Source: Sphingobium sp. DEHP117 (lineage in GTDB: Bacteria > Pseudomonadota > Alphaproteobacteria > Sphingomonadales > Sphingomonadaceae). Taken from it: DNA of 64,000 nt. The notes below the pieces were generated by a model. It made no database searches, was not told the DNA's origin, and saw only the letters and a program-made list of their open reading frames with translations. The stretch covers positions 992,001 to 1,056,000 of the forward strand of contig NZ_JAPFBJ010000001.1 in the NCBI RefSeq assembly GCF_030867385.1. The letters are read 5' to 3'. The position numbers and the translations under genes are program-made. This document shows positions 18,602 through 28,874 of the stretch, piece by piece; position 1 is the first letter of the stretch; each line of letters starts with the position of its first letter.

Positions 18602-20068
18602 TCACTTCTTCATGAATTTCTCGAAACCGGGAGGAAGCCCGCCCGGTGCGCCTCCGCCCAGGCCCGGAAGCCCTGCGCCTGCCCCCCCGCCGCCCATGCC
18701 GCCGAGCATGTCGCCAAGGCCACCGCCCTTCCCGCCCATGAACATCTTCGCGAGCGCGCCGAAGCCGCCCATCTTGCGAATCTTCTTCATCGCGGTTTCC
18801 ATTTCCTGATGCATCTTGAGGAGTTTGTTCACCTCCTGCACCGTGCGGCCCGCACCCTTGGCGATGCGGATCTTGCGCTTGGCGTTGATGATCGCCGGGC
18901 GCTCCCTCTCCTTGGGCGTCATCGATCCGATGATGGCGTCCAGATGCACCAGCGCCTTGTCGTTCGCGCCGCTCTGCGCCATGGCCGCCTGCGCCTTCTT
19001 GAGGCCAGGGATCATGCCCGCCATCGCGCCAAGCCCGCCCATCTGCTGCACCTGTTTCAGCTGCATGCGCATGTCGTTGAGGTCGAACTGGCCCTTCGCC
19101 ATCTTCTTGGCGAGCTTGTCGGCCTCCTCGGCATCGATCGCCTCTGCGGCTTTCTCGACCAGCGAAACGACATCGCCCATGCCGAGGATGCGCTGCGCCA
19201 CGCGCGCGGGGTGAAACGGCTCGATCGCGTCGAGCTTTTCGCCGGTACCCGCAAACTTGATCGGCGCGCCGGTGACGAAGCGCATAGAGAGCGCCGCGCC
19301 GCCACGCGCATCGCCATCCATACGGGTCAGCACCACGCCCGTGAGCGGCACCTGCTCGGTGAAGCTTTTCGCGACGTTGACGGCATCCTGCCCGGTCAGG
19401 CTGTCGACGACCAGCAGGATCTCCTGCGGGGCGGCGATACCGGCCACCGCCTTCATCTCGTCCATCAGCGCCTGATCGACGTGCAGGCGGCCCGCGGTAT
19501 CGAGCATTACCACGTCATAGCCCTGCAGCTTGGCGGCCTGAAGCGCGCGCCGCGCGATATCGACCGGCTGCTGCCCCGCAACGATAGGCAGGGTCGCCAC
19601 ATCGGCCTGCGTGCCCAGCACCGCCAGCTGCTCCTGCGCTGCCGGGCGATTGACGTCCAGCGACGCCATCATCACCTTCTTGCGCTCTTTTTCCTTCAGG
19701 CGCTTGGCGATCTTGGCGGTGGTAGTGGTCTTGCCCGAACCCTGCAAGCCCACCATCATGATGACGGCGGGCGGGGTAACATCGAGTATCAGGTCGGAGC
19801 TGTCCGACCCGAGAAATTCCGTCAGCGTATCCGAGACGATCTTGACGACCATCTGCCCCGGCGTGACCGAGCGCAGCACATCGCCACCCACGGCCCTGTC
19901 CGTCGCGCGGTCGACGAATTCCCGCACCACGGGGAGCGCAACGTCCGCCTCCAGCAGTGCGATTCGCACCTCGCGCATCGCGGTGCGGACGTCATCCTCG
20001 CTCAGCGCACCGCGCCCGCGCAGCTTGTCGAACACCCCGGTAAGGCGATCGCTCAATGAGTCAAACAT
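18602..20068 (-). CDS. ffh: Signal recognition particle protein Ffh
   Basis: GTPase of the signal recognition particle; binds signal sequences and SRP RNA and docks with FtsY. The 488 residues comprise the N domain (1-~85), G domain with GLQGSGKTTT, DTAGR and TRMDGDARGG, and a methionine-rich M domain ending in glycine/methionine-rich GGMGGGGAGAGLPG. The ATG at 20068 (MFDSLSDRL) is preferred over a GTG two codons earlier. The partner gene ftsY is at 24 kb. Confidence 0.97.
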   Translation of the reverse strand: MFDSLSDRLTGVFDKLRGRGALSEDDVRTAMREVRIALLEADVALPVVREFVDRATDRAVGGDVLRSVTPGQMVVKIVSDTLTEFLGSDSSDLILDVTPPAVIMMVGLQGSGKTTTTAKIAKRLKEKERKKVMMASLDVNRPAAQEQLAVLGTQADVATLPIVAGQQPVDIARRALQAAKLQGYDVVMLDTAGRLHVDQALMDEMKAVAGIAAPQEILLVVDSLTGQDAVNVAKSFTEQVPLTGVVLTRMDGDARGGAALSMRFVTGAPIKFAGTGEKLDAIEPFHPARVAQRILGMGDVVSLVEKAAEAIDAEEADKLAKKMAKGQFDLNDMRMQLKQVQQMGGLGAMAGMIPGLKKAQAAMAQSGANDKALVHLDAIIGSMTPKERERPAIINAKRKIRIAKGAGRTVQEVNKLLKMHQEMETAMKKIRKMGGFGALAKMFMGGKGGGLGDMLGGMGGGGAGAGLPGLGGGAPGGLPPGFEKFMKK

Positions 20069-20324
20069 CGACACCTCGTTGCCCGGCCTGAGCCGCGTAA
20101 AACCTCAATCCCTGAAACGACAAACACGCCGGTGGGCGAAACCTCGCCGACCAGCGTCGATCCATGGACCATGAGGGCGCAGCAGCCCAAGCCAGGGATG
20201 TCCTTCAGGGCGCCAGACAGGCCCAGGGCCCGCTGACTTGGGCGGCACATATGCGAAAGCGGCCGGAAAGGCAAGCACTACGGCGGCTTTCCATATGCCC
20301 GCCGGCGCCTTAAGGTCTGCCGCC

Positions 20325-20831
20325 ATGACAGCGCGCAAGACCATCATCGTCAACGACAGCATGCAAAGCGGATACCGCTACGAACTTGCGGCACCGGAAG
20401 GGGCGGACTTCGACCCCGGTTTCACTCCGCATTTCTCTCCGCGAGAAATGCTGGAAATGGGCGTGTTCGAGGGCAAATATTGCAACGACTGCCGCGACGA
20501 GCTGCCCGCCGCGTGGTTCGAGAACGCGCGGATTTCGGACAAGCCGGATATCTCCTGCAACTATTTCGGCGTAAAAAGCCGCCAGCCATTAAGTGTCTGG
20601 CGCGAAAAGGGCTGGATCTACGGGCCAGACGTGCGTGGCTGGTTCCAGTGGTATTGCCGCTATTATATGGGCCGCCGCCTGCCCGAGATTGACGCGATCC
20701 AGATCAAGCGATGGCGCGCCTTCTCCCGCCACGCCGGGCAAATCCGCGCCAACTGTGCGCCGGGCGATATATTCTGTCGCCCGCGTCAGCGACAAGGGCT
20801 GCTGCAATGGGCATACGATCCGTTCGTGTAA
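20325..20831 (+). CDS. Conserved-looking protein of unknown function
   Basis: A 168-residue soluble protein with many aromatic and charged residues. A CNDC pair (CxxC) lies near residue 49, and the segment GWIYGPDVRGWFQWYCRYY is followed by MGRR and a basic QIKRWRAFSRHAGQI stretch, giving a compact, nucleic-acid-like basic surface. No signal peptide or membrane segment is seen. The start at ATG 20325 avoids a poorly conserved upstream extension. I do not recognise the family; a standalone gene between ffh and a histidine kinase. Confidence 0.7.
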   Translation: MTARKTIIVNDSMQSGYRYELAAPEGADFDPGFTPHFSPREMLEMGVFEGKYCNDCRDELPAAWFENARISDKPDISCNYFGVKSRQPLSVWREKGWIYGPDVRGWFQWYCRYYMGRRLPEIDAIQIKRWRAFSRHAGQIRANCAPGDIFCRPRQRQGLLQWAYDPFV

Positions 20832-20857
20832 GCCCGCTCCCGCGACCATACAGAAAG

Positions 20858-20886
20858 TTGAAATGAACCGGGTGGTTTCGTATAAT
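20858..20886 (+). promoter_or_regulatory. Sigma-70-type promoter for the histidine kinase gene
   Basis: TTGAAA at 20858-20863 and TATAAT at 20881-20886 are separated by 17 bases, a near-consensus housekeeping promoter. The start codon lies 70 bases after the -10 box. Confidence 0.6.
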
Positions 20887-20955
20887 GAAGGGCCTGTGTT
20901 CTATTGATTAGAGCGAGGTTCCACCCTTGTATTTAATTTTCTGGAACATAATCAA

Positions 20956-21906
20956 ATGCTTAGAAAAGCATCGATATCTACCGAAGCTTTAGCGAACGTC
21001 TTGACGCAGAGCAGCGACTGCGTGAAGTTGATCGATGAGCACGGCGCGCTGATCTGGATGAATCCGAACGGCCTGTGCAGCATGGAGATAGACGATTTCA
21101 GCTCTATTGAAGGTCAGCCCTGGGCCAGCCTCTGGCCCGAGAGCGCGAGACCGCAAATCGAGTCTGCATACACTTCGGCCAGAAGCGCGCTGCCCCAGAG
21201 ATTCCAGGCCCACTGCCCCACAGCAAAGGGCAACGACAGATGGTGGGACGTCAGCGTAACGGCGCTGTCAGCCTCAGATGGCAGTTTCAGCGGTTATCTC
21301 TCGATTTCCCGGGACATCACCGACTCAGAACTGGCGCGGCAGGCGCTCAGCATTGCTGCATCGGAAATGCGCCACCGCCTCCGCAACAGCTATGCGATCA
21401 TCAGCAGCCTTCTTCATTCCCACGCGCGGGGCACGCCCGATCTGGAGGCATTTTCACACGAGATGGTTGACCGGATTTCCGCGCTCGGCAGCGCGCAGAC
21501 GCTGTTTCATGACGGACAGGCCTCGTGCGAGCTTGCGGCGCTCATCCCGGCACTGGTCGATCCCTTCCGGCGCAAGGAGACGGACGTGCGTCTCGACATC
21601 GACGCGCCGACGCCGGTCGGTCAGTCAGCCGCCGATGCCATTGCGCTGGTGATCGGTGAACTCTCGGTAAATTCCACCAAGCACGGCGCATTCGCCCACG
21701 GCGGCCATATCCACATCACCGCGCAAACCGGAGAGGATATCGCGATCCGTTGGGATGAAGACAGCGCGCGCGCGGTAAGCAGCCACGAACGCCAGGGCGG
21801 TCAGGGGCTTCGCCTGATCGAGCGCATAACCAAGGCACGGCGTGGCACCTTCGAGCTGGAATGGAAGCAAAACGGCCTCAGCGCGCATCTGACGCTGCCG
21901 TTCTGA
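20956..21906 (+). CDS. PAS-domain HWE-family sensor histidine kinase
   Basis: Soluble two-component sensor of 316 residues: a PAS domain (about 10-125) and then an HWE-type kinase core. His140 in EMRHRLRNSYAII is the phospho-acceptor, Asn239 in ELSVNSTKHGA is the N box, and the W-D-E triplet at 266-268 is the WxE signature that gives the family its name. There are no membrane segments, so the signal is cytosolic, as in general-stress or light/redox sensors of alphaproteobacteria. No response regulator gene is adjacent. The PAS domain lacks the Cys-containing NCRFL motif of LOV photoreceptors. Confidence 0.88.
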   Translation: MLRKASISTEALANVLTQSSDCVKLIDEHGALIWMNPNGLCSMEIDDFSSIEGQPWASLWPESARPQIESAYTSARSALPQRFQAHCPTAKGNDRWWDVSVTALSASDGSFSGYLSISRDITDSELARQALSIAASEMRHRLRNSYAIISSLLHSHARGTPDLEAFSHEMVDRISALGSAQTLFHDGQASCELAALIPALVDPFRRKETDVRLDIDAPTPVGQSAADAIALVIGELSVNSTKHGAFAHGGHIHITAQTGEDIAIRWDEDSARAVSSHERQGGQGLRLIERITKARRGTFELEWKQNGLSAHLTLPF

Positions 21907-21957
21907 ATCTAACCCAATCGTGGACTTTTCCACCGCCCCTCCCTACATGCGCTCTCC

Positions 21958-22761
21958 ATGAGCAAGTTCGCCAAAATGCACGGGTTGGGAAATGATTTCG
22001 TGGTGATCGACGCGCGCGTGGTGCCCGTCGACATTACCGCGCAGCGCGCCCGCGCCATTGCAGACCGGCACACCGGCATCGGCTGCGACCAGCTCATCGT
22101 GGTCGGCAAGTCCGACAAGGCTGATGTCGCGATGCGCATCTTCAACGCAGACGGCTCTGAAGTCGAGGCGTGTGGCAACGCCACCCGCTGCATACCCTTG
22201 TTCATCGGCCGGGACGTGACGATCGAGACCAGGGCCGGGCTGCTGGACGCCCGCCTCGCAGGCGATGGCGCGAGCGTCGATATGGGCGCGCCCCGCTTCG
22301 AGTGGGATGCGATCCCGCTCGGCTATGCGATGGACACGCTCAGCCTGTCGGTAAGCTGGGAAGACCTGCCCTCCCCCGCCGCGGTCAATGTCGGCAACCC
22401 GCATGTGATCTTCTTCGTCGACGGTCTGGAGGCGGTGGAGACAGAGCGCCTCGGCCCGCTGATCGAGCATGATCCGCTCTTCCCGGCGCGCGTCAATGTC
22501 AACTTCGCGCAACCATTGAACGACCGCCACATCCGCCTCATCGTGTGGGAGCGTGGAGCCGGGCTGACCCAGGCCTGCGGCACAGGCGCGTGCGCGACCG
22601 CAGTCGCCGCAATCCGGCGCGGGCTGGCCCGCGGCCCGGTCACGGTGTCGCTCCCCGGCGGTGACCTCGAGATCGAGTGGCAGCCAGGCGGACATATCCA
22701 GATGACCGGCCCCGCCACCTTCGTCTTCTCGGGCGAGGCGGACTGGAGCCGGTTCGGGTGA
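21958..22761 (+). CDS. dapF: Diaminopimelate epimerase
   Basis: Interconverts LL- and meso-diaminopimelate for lysine and peptidoglycan. The 267-residue protein has both catalytic cysteines: Cys72 in ACGNATRC and Cys207 in ACGTGACAT. The N-terminal KMHGLGNDFVVID is intact. First of the coupled run dapF-mtaB-ftsY-yciB, in which all successive genes overlap by 4-8 bases. Confidence 0.96.
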   Translation: MSKFAKMHGLGNDFVVIDARVVPVDITAQRARAIADRHTGIGCDQLIVVGKSDKADVAMRIFNADGSEVEACGNATRCIPLFIGRDVTIETRAGLLDARLAGDGASVDMGAPRFEWDAIPLGYAMDTLSLSVSWEDLPSPAAVNVGNPHVIFFVDGLEAVETERLGPLIEHDPLFPARVNVNFAQPLNDRHIRLIVWERGAGLTQACGTGACATAVAAIRRGLARGPVTVSLPGGDLEIEWQPGGHIQMTGPATFVFSGEADWSRFG

Positions 22762-24002
22762 GCGGCCCGGAGCTGATCACCTTCGGATGTCGCCTCAACA
22801 TTGCCGAAAGCGAGGCGATGCGCGGCCTTGCAGGCGATGACCCGAGCCTCGTCATCGTCAACAGCTGCGCCGTAACGGGCGAAGCAGTGCGGCAGGCGCG
22901 ACAGGCGATCCGGCGGGCGAAGCGCGCGCGCCCGGATGCGCGCATCGTCGTCACCGGCTGCGCGGCACAAACCGACCCTGCCCTTTTTGCCGCCATGCCC
23001 GAGGTTGACCGCGTGATCGGCAATGCCGAAAAGATGGAACCACGCTCCTTCGCTCCGGCGCAGGAGAAGGTGCGCGTGTCGGACATCATGCAGGTGCGCG
23101 AAACCGCCCCGCACCTCATTTCAAGTTTTTCAGATCATGCCCGCGCCTTCGTCGAGGTGCAAAACGGCTGCGATCATCGCTGCACCTTCTGCATCATCCC
23201 CTTTGGCCGGGGCAACAGCCGCTCCGTTCCCGCAGGCGCCGTGATCGAGCGGATCGCCGCGCTGGTGGACGAGGGCTATCGGGAAATCGTCCTCACCGGC
23301 GTCGATGTGACCAGCTACGGCACGGACCTGCCCGGTGCGCCAACTCTCGGCAGCCTCGTCGAGCGCATCCTTGCCCATGTCCCCGCCCTGCCCCGCCTGC
23401 GCCTCTCCTCCATCGACAGCGTGGAGATAGACGAGCGGCTGTTCGCGCTACTCACGCAAGAGTCGCGCGTGATGCCGCATGTGCACCTCTCGCTGCAATC
23501 GGGCGACGACATGATACTGAAACGCATGAAGCGCCGACACGATCGCTCCGATGCCATTCGCATTGTCGAGCGGCTGCTCTCCGCCCGCCCCGCAATCAGC
23601 ATCGGCGCAGACATCATCGCCGGTTTCCCTACCGAGACGGACGCGATGTTCGAAAACTCGCTGAAGCTGGTGCACGAATGCCGCATCGTCCACGGCCACA
23701 TCTTCCCCTATTCCCCGCGCACTGGCACACCGGCATCAAAGATGCCGCAGGTCGACCGCGCCGTCATCAAATCCCGTGCCGCGCAGCTGCGCGAGGCCTG
23801 CGCAGACAATCGCGCGCGCTGGCTCACCTCGCTGGTCGGCACGACCCAGAAGGTGCTGGTCGAGGGCGACGGCACATCGGGCCACGCCGAAAATTTCGCG
23901 CCGGTCCGGCTCCCCACCCCGCAAAAGCGCGGTAAAATCGTAACAACGCCTGTCATCGGGGTTGAGAATGGCAGGCTGATCGCGCAAGAGGCTGTGCAAT
24001 GA
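22758..24002 (+). CDS. mtaB: tRNA t6A37 methylthiotransferase MtaB
   Basis: Radical-SAM enzyme that converts t6A37 to ms2t6A37 in tRNAs. The 414 residues have the N-terminal UPF0004 domain with Cys11, Cys37 and Cys68 for one cluster, then CDHRCTFC (138-145) for the radical-SAM cluster, and a short C-terminal TRAM-like region. I place the start at GTG 22758, which overlaps the dapF stop; the family N-terminus (ELITFGCRLN) begins there. It precedes ftsY, a common alphaproteobacterial order. Confidence 0.94.
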   Translation: MSGPELITFGCRLNIAESEAMRGLAGDDPSLVIVNSCAVTGEAVRQARQAIRRAKRARPDARIVVTGCAAQTDPALFAAMPEVDRVIGNAEKMEPRSFAPAQEKVRVSDIMQVRETAPHLISSFSDHARAFVEVQNGCDHRCTFCIIPFGRGNSRSVPAGAVIERIAALVDEGYREIVLTGVDVTSYGTDLPGAPTLGSLVERILAHVPALPRLRLSSIDSVEIDERLFALLTQESRVMPHVHLSLQSGDDMILKRMKRRHDRSDAIRIVERLLSARPAISIGADIIAGFPTETDAMFENSLKLVHECRIVHGHIFPYSPRTGTPASKMPQVDRAVIKSRAAQLREACADNRARWLTSLVGTTQKVLVEGDGTSGHAENFAPVRLPTPQKRGKIVTTPVIGVENGRLIAQEAVQ

Positions 24003-24931
24003 CGGATACGGCACCCAAAAGCTGGCGCGAAAAGCTGTTCGGCGGCCTCAAGCGCACTTCGGAAAAGCTCGGCGAAAACCTCACCGGCCTGTTCGCCAAG
24101 CCGCTGGATGCGCAGACGCTGGACGAGATCGAGGAGGCGCTGATCGTCTCGGACCTCGGCCCCGCGATGGCGATGCGCATCCGCGACCGGCTCGAGGACA
24201 CGCGCCACAGCCGCCCCATCACCGAGGAATATGTCCGAGAGGTGATCGCCGACGAGGTGGAGAAGGTGCTGCGCCCGGTGGCCAAGCCGCTGGAGTTCAA
24301 GCCCGCCCGCCCGCAGGTCATCCTCGTCATCGGCGTCAACGGCTCTGGCAAGACGACAACCATCGCCAAGCTCGCCAAGCGCTTTCAGGAGCAGGGGCGC
24401 AGCGTGATGCTGGCGGCGGGAGACACATTCCGCGCTGCCGCTATCGGGCAGTTGAAGGTCTGGGCGGAGCGCATTGGCGTTCCCATCGTCTCGGGAAAAG
24501 AGGGCGGCGATGCGGCGGGCCTCGCCTTCTCGGCAGTTCAGCAGGCAACCGAGCAGGGCATCGACATCTTGATCGTCGATACCGCCGGCCGCTTGCAGAA
24601 CCGCACGGAGCTGATGGATGAGCTGGCCAAGATCCGCCGTGTCTTGGGCAGGCTGGACCCCGCCTCCCCGCATGATGTGGTGCTAGTGCTGGATGCGACC
24701 TCTGGCAACAACGTCCTCTCTCAGATTGAGGTGTTCCGTGATGTCGCGCAGGTCACGGGCCTCGTCATGACCAAGCTCGATGGCACGGCGCGCGGCGGCA
24801 TGCTGGTGGCGGCGGCAGAGAAATATGGCCTGCCCATTCACGCCATCGGCGTCGGCGAAACTATTGACGACCTGAGGCCGTTTGATCCGGCAGACATGGC
24901 AAGAGCCATAGCAGGAAGCGCTTATGCCTGA
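23999..24931 (+). CDS. ftsY: Signal recognition particle receptor FtsY
   Basis: Membrane-associated SRP receptor GTPase. The 310-residue protein lacks a long acidic A domain: the N domain starts near residue 10, and the G domain holds GVNGSGKTTT, DTAGRLQNR and TKLDGTARGG. Short-A-domain FtsY is usual in alphaproteobacteria. It overlaps mtaB by 4 bases and yciB by 8 bases. Confidence 0.96.
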   Translation: MTDTAPKSWREKLFGGLKRTSEKLGENLTGLFAKPLDAQTLDEIEEALIVSDLGPAMAMRIRDRLEDTRHSRPITEEYVREVIADEVEKVLRPVAKPLEFKPARPQVILVIGVNGSGKTTTIAKLAKRFQEQGRSVMLAAGDTFRAAAIGQLKVWAERIGVPIVSGKEGGDAAGLAFSAVQQATEQGIDILIVDTAGRLQNRTELMDELAKIRRVLGRLDPASPHDVVLVLDATSGNNVLSQIEVFRDVAQVTGLVMTKLDGTARGGMLVAAAEKYGLPIHAIGVGETIDDLRPFDPADMARAIAGSAYA

Positions 24932-25556
24932 AGCCACATCGACCAAGCCCGCCCACAACCCCAATCTCTCGCTCGCGCTCGATTTCGGGCCGTTGCTGGT
25001 CTTCTTTCTGGGCTACAAGTTTCTCGGTATGGTCACCGGTACGGCGGCCTTCATGGTCGCAATCAGCCTCGCCGTGCTCATATCGAAAGTGAAGCTTGGC
25101 AAGGTGTCGCCTATGCTCTGGCTTTCTGCCGTGCTCGTGGTGTTCTTCGGCGGGTTGACGATCTGGTTCAACGATCAGCGTTTCATCCAGATCAAGCCGA
25201 CCATCATATACAGCTTCTTCGCGTTGATGCTGCTCGGCGGGCTGGCGCGGGGCAAACCGCTGCTCAAATATCTGCTACAGGCGGCTTACGACGGCCTCAG
25301 CGAGGAAGGTTGGGCCAAGCTTTCGCGTAACTGGGCGATCTTCTTCATCGTCATGGCCGTCGCGAACGAGATCATGCGCGCCAGCCTCAGCTTCGACAGC
25401 TGGCTATCGCTCAAGGTCTGGGGAGTAACGATCGTCTCGTTCCTGTTCGCCGCCGCCAATGTGCCGATGCTGCTGAAGCACGGGCTGGTGCTCGACAAGA
25501 GCGCCCCCGCCAAGGCCGAACAGGCTGTAGCGCAGGGCGAACCGCCGCAGGGGTGA
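24924..25556 (+). CDS. yciB: Inner-membrane septation protein A (YciB/IspZ)
   Basis: A 210-residue membrane protein with five to six helices and the family features: ALDFGPLLVFFLGYK near the N-terminus, IWFNDQRFIQIKPTIIYSFF in the middle and the C-terminal NEIMRASLSFDSWLSLKVWG. Linked to cell envelope and septum formation in other bacteria. Its start overlaps the ftsY stop by 8 bases. An Ala/Gln-rich cytosolic tail ends the protein. Confidence 0.93.
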   Translation: MPEATSTKPAHNPNLSLALDFGPLLVFFLGYKFLGMVTGTAAFMVAISLAVLISKVKLGKVSPMLWLSAVLVVFFGGLTIWFNDQRFIQIKPTIIYSFFALMLLGGLARGKPLLKYLLQAAYDGLSEEGWAKLSRNWAIFFIVMAVANEIMRASLSFDSWLSLKVWGVTIVSFLFAAANVPMLLKHGLVLDKSAPAKAEQAVAQGEPPQG

Positions 25557-25599
25557 CGCTCACCCGCTGCGTAGATGTCTGCGTTAGCGGTGTTTCTTA

Positions 25600-25790
25600 C
25601 CGTCATTCCCGCGCAAGCGGGAATCCAGTTCCGAGCAAGCATTTGACTCTAGAGCGCGCTGCGTTAAATCTAGATCGGTCAGCGCGCTCTAAGTTTTTGT
25701 TTTACCGCATCGTTTTGGCGCAAAACCGGTTCCCACTTTTGCGCACGATGCTCCAAGCGTTCTGGATCCCCGCTTGCGCGAGGATGACGC
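25600..25790. repeat. Nested intergenic repeats between yciB and glcB
   Basis: Outer arms GTCATTCCCGCGCAAGCGGG (from ~25600) and CCCGCTTGCGCGAGGATGACG (to ~25790) are the two ends of the element seen in trmD. Between them, about 25645-25755, lies a different repeat with AGCGCGCTG...CAGCGCGCT pairing and a second hairpin (GCAAAACCGG/TTTTGCGC type), a pattern common in alphaproteobacterial intergenic DNA. The outer element therefore appears to have been split by the inner one. No gene is present. Confidence 0.75.
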
Positions 25791-25798
25791 CATCAACC

Positions 25799-27877
25799 CT
25801 ATTGTTGCGCCTTCAACTTCAAGCGATAGGCGTGCAGCAGCGGCTCGGTATAGCCCGACGGTTGCTCGACGCCCTTGAATACCAGATCGCGCGCAGCCTG
25901 ATAGGCGAGGCTCGTCGCCTCGTTGCCGGACATCGGGCGATACAGCGGATCGCCCGCATTCTGCGCATCGACCTTCTTGGCCATGCGCGCGAACGCGGCG
26001 TCGATGTCGGCCGCGCTCACCACGCCATGCAGCAGCCAGTTCGCCATATGCTGAGAGCTGATGCGCAGCGTCGCGCGGTCTTCCATCAGGCCGATGTCGT
26101 TGATGTCCGGCACCTTGGAGCAGCCGACGCCCTGATCGACCCAGCGGACGACATAACCGAGGATACCTTGCGCATTATTGTCCAGCTCGGCGCGGATTTC
26201 CTCGTCCGACCAGTTGACGCCTTGCGCGACCGGGATCGAAAGCAGCGGATCGAGGCCGGTCACGCCCTCTGCCTTGCGCTCGGCCTGGCGGGCGAACACA
26301 TCGACGGCGTGATAATGCGTGGCGTGCAGCACGGCGGCGGTGGGCGATGGCACCCAGGCGGTGTTCGCCCCGGTCTTCGGGTGACCGATTTTCTGGTCCA
26401 GCATATCGGCCATCCGGTCCGGCGCGGCCCACATGCCCTTGCCGATCTGCGCCTTGCCCGAAAGCCCGCAGGCAAGGCCGATCTGCACATTGCGGTCCTC
26501 ATAGGCCATGATCCAGCTTGAGGTCTTCATGTCGCCCTTGCGGATCATCGGCCCGGCGCGCATGCTGGTGTGCATCTCGTCGCCCGTGCGGTCGAGGAAG
26601 CCGGTGTTGATGAACATGATGCGATGCTTCACCGCCTCGATGCACGCGGCGAGGTTGGCAGACGTGCGGCGCTCCTCGTCCATCACGCCGATCTTCAGCG
26701 TATGGCGCGCCATCCCGAGCATGTCCTCGATCTCATCGAACAGCCGGTTGGCGAACGCGGCCTCCTCCGGCCCGTGCATCTTGGGCTTGACGATATAGAC
26801 GCTGCCCGTGCGGCTGTTCTTATATATGCCGTTGCCTTTGAGGTCATGCAGCGCGATCATCGAGGTGACGATACCGTCGATGATCCCTTCCGGCGCCTCG
26901 CTGCCATCGGGCAGGAGCACGGCGGGCGTGGTCATCAAATGGCCGACATTGCGCACGAACAGCAGGCTGCGGCCCGGCAGGGTGAATTTGGAGCCCGACG
27001 GTGCGGTATACTCCCGGTCCGCATTCATACGCCGCGTCATCATCGCGCCGTTCTTCTCGAACGTGTCCTCCAGATCGCCTTTCATCAGGCCAAGCCAGTT
27101 GGAATAGGCGAGCGTCTTGTCCGCGCCGTCAACCGCCGCGACCGAGTCCTCAAGGTCGCAGATCGTGGTAAGCGCGGCCTCCAGCACCACGTCGGAGATA
27201 CCGAGCGGATCGGTCGCGCCTATCGGGTGCGAGGAGTCGACATGCACCTCGATGTGCAAACCGTTATGTTTGAACATATAGCCACCTTCAAAGGTGCAGA
27301 AGGGCGGCGCACCCTCTTCGCCTTTGAGCGCCTTTTCCCAGCCCGGCACGGCGCTGTTCAGGAAGTTGCGCGCCCAGGCGATCACTTGGCTTCCCCGTTC
27401 CGCGTCATAGCCCTTGCCCTGCGCACTGCCCGGAATCGCGTCCGTGCCATACAGCGCGTCATAGAGGCTGCCCCACCGGGCGTTGGCTGCGTTGAGCAGG
27501 AAGCGTGCGTTGAGGATCGGCACCACCAGCTGCGGCCCGGCCATGGTGGCGAGTTCCTCGTCAATATTGGCGCTGGTCACCGCGAATGACGCGGGTTCCG
27601 GCACCAGATAGCCGATCTCGCGCAGGAAGTTCTGATATTCTTGGCTGTCCAGCGGCTTACCGGCGCGGCTCTGGTGCCACGCGTCGATCTTCGCCTGCAG
27701 ATCCTCACGTTTGGCTAGCAATGCCGCATTTTCAGGCGCAAAGCGGGCGAGAATATCGGCCATGCCCGCCCAGAATCCCTCCGGCGTCAGGCCGGTGCCC
27801 GGCAGGGCCTTCTGCTCGATGAAGTCGGCCAGCTCCTGTGCAATTTGCAGCCCTGCGCGCGTGGTCATCGCGGTCAT
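25799..27877 (-). CDS. glcB: Malate synthase G
   Basis: Condenses glyoxylate with acetyl-CoA to malate, allowing growth on two-carbon compounds and fatty acids. The 692-residue protein shows the isoform-G architecture: the long N-terminal part, [18 protein letters not shown], the catalytic [16 protein letters not shown] region with acidic residues, and the C-terminal [20 protein letters not shown]. The ATG at 27877 is preceded by a perfect AGGAGG, which decides the start. It is divergent from a LysR gene, its candidate regulator. Confidence 0.96.
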   Translation of the reverse strand: MTAMTTRAGLQIAQELADFIEQKALPGTGLTPEGFWAGMADILARFAPENAALLAKREDLQAKIDAWHQSRAGKPLDSQEYQNFLREIGYLVPEPASFAVTSANIDEELATMAGPQLVVPILNARFLLNAANARWGSLYDALYGTDAIPGSAQGKGYDAERGSQVIAWARNFLNSAVPGWEKALKGEEGAPPFCTFEGGYMFKHNGLHIEVHVDSSHPIGATDPLGISDVVLEAALTTICDLEDSVAAVDGADKTLAYSNWLGLMKGDLEDTFEKNGAMMTRRMNADREYTAPSGSKFTLPGRSLLFVRNVGHLMTTPAVLLPDGSEAPEGIIDGIVTSMIALHDLKGNGIYKNSRTGSVYIVKPKMHGPEEAAFANRLFDEIEDMLGMARHTLKIGVMDEERRTSANLAACIEAVKHRIMFINTGFLDRTGDEMHTSMRAGPMIRKGDMKTSSWIMAYEDRNVQIGLACGLSGKAQIGKGMWAAPDRMADMLDQKIGHPKTGANTAWVPSPTAAVLHATHYHAVDVFARQAERKAEGVTGLDPLLSIPVAQGVNWSDEEIRAELDNNAQGILGYVVRWVDQGVGCSKVPDINDIGLMEDRATLRISSQHMANWLLHGVVSAADIDAAFARMAKKVDAQNAGDPLYRPMSGNEATSLAYQAARDLVFKGVEQPSGYTEPLLHAYRLKLKAQQ

Positions 27878-27975
27878 TGTACTTCCTCCTGATTCAGCTG
27901 GTCTACCGCGTAGCGTGTCGCGCAAAAATGCGGTAGTGGGAAATAATTCAACGCACCTCGTCCATAGAGTTAACA

Positions 27976-28854
27976 ATGTTCGATCCCGACTACGAACTGT
28001 TCCTTTCTATCATCGACGCGGGAACCATATCGGCTGCCGCCCGCGCGCGCGGGCTCACCACGGCAGCGGTGTCAAAGCGGCTCGCGCGTCTTGAACAGCG
28101 CCTCTCTGCGCGCCTCGTCAACCGTACCACGCGGCGCCTTGCTCTCACGCCTGCCGGGCAGGATCTCTATGAAACGCTCCTGCCGCTGCGGTCTTCGCTT
28201 GCGGCGGTGGAAGAACGGATCAGCGGAAGGCACGAGCTGATCAGGGGCGATCTGCGCCTGACCGCGCCGACATCCTTCGGGCGGATGCACCTGGCTCCCT
28301 GCCTCGCCCGCTTTACCGAGGCGCATCCCGACATCGCACTGACGATCGACCTTTCGGACAGCTTCGTCGATCTGCTCGCCAGTCCCTATGACGCCGCCGT
28401 CCGCATCGCGGTCGATGTCGGCTCGGGCCTGGTCGGGCATCGCCTGATGGGCAGCCGCCGTGTGCTGTGCGCCGCGCCCGCCTATCTCGCTCGGCAGGGC
28501 GCACCCCAAAGCCTGGCGGAGCTGGAGCGTCACGCCCTGCTCGCGGCCGAGGGACAGTTGCCGTGGCAGCTCGAGGGGCCGGACGGGCACATCGTCTTCC
28601 AGGGGCGCAGCGCAATCCAGACCAACTCCAGCGAGGCCGTGCGCGAACTGACAGCGGGGGGATGCGGCATAGCGCTGCGTTCGCTCTGGGATGTTGCGGA
28701 CCTGCTGCAGTCCGGCGACCTCGTGCAAGTGCTTCCGGAATATGAAGGCGCGCGCGAGGCCGCGATCTACCTCGTCCACGCACCCATGCCCCAGCTGCCC
28801 GCCAATATCGCCGCGCTTCTTGGCTTTTTAAGGGAACATTTTACCGAGGAGTGA
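27976..28854 (+). CDS. LysR-family transcriptional regulator
   Basis: A 292-residue DNA-binding regulator: N-terminal winged helix-turn-helix (residues 5-60, with [22 protein letters not shown]) and a C-terminal periplasmic-binding-like effector domain. It belongs to the DsdA/GcvA-like LTTR_CrgA type with [18 protein letters not shown]. It is divergent from glcB with a 98-base gap, the usual arrangement for a LysR regulator and its target. Control of glcB is inferred, not shown. Confidence 0.9.
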   Translation: MFDPDYELFLSIIDAGTISAAARARGLTTAAVSKRLARLEQRLSARLVNRTTRRLALTPAGQDLYETLLPLRSSLAAVEERISGRHELIRGDLRLTAPTSFGRMHLAPCLARFTEAHPDIALTIDLSDSFVDLLASPYDAAVRIAVDVGSGLVGHRLMGSRRVLCAAPAYLARQGAPQSLAELERHALLAAEGQLPWQLEGPDGHIVFQGRSAIQTNSSEAVRELTAGGCGIALRSLWDVADLLQSGDLVQVLPEYEGAREAAIYLVHAPMPQLPANIAALLGFLREHFTEE

Positions 28855-28874
28855 CGGTCAAAAGGGATCGGGCT

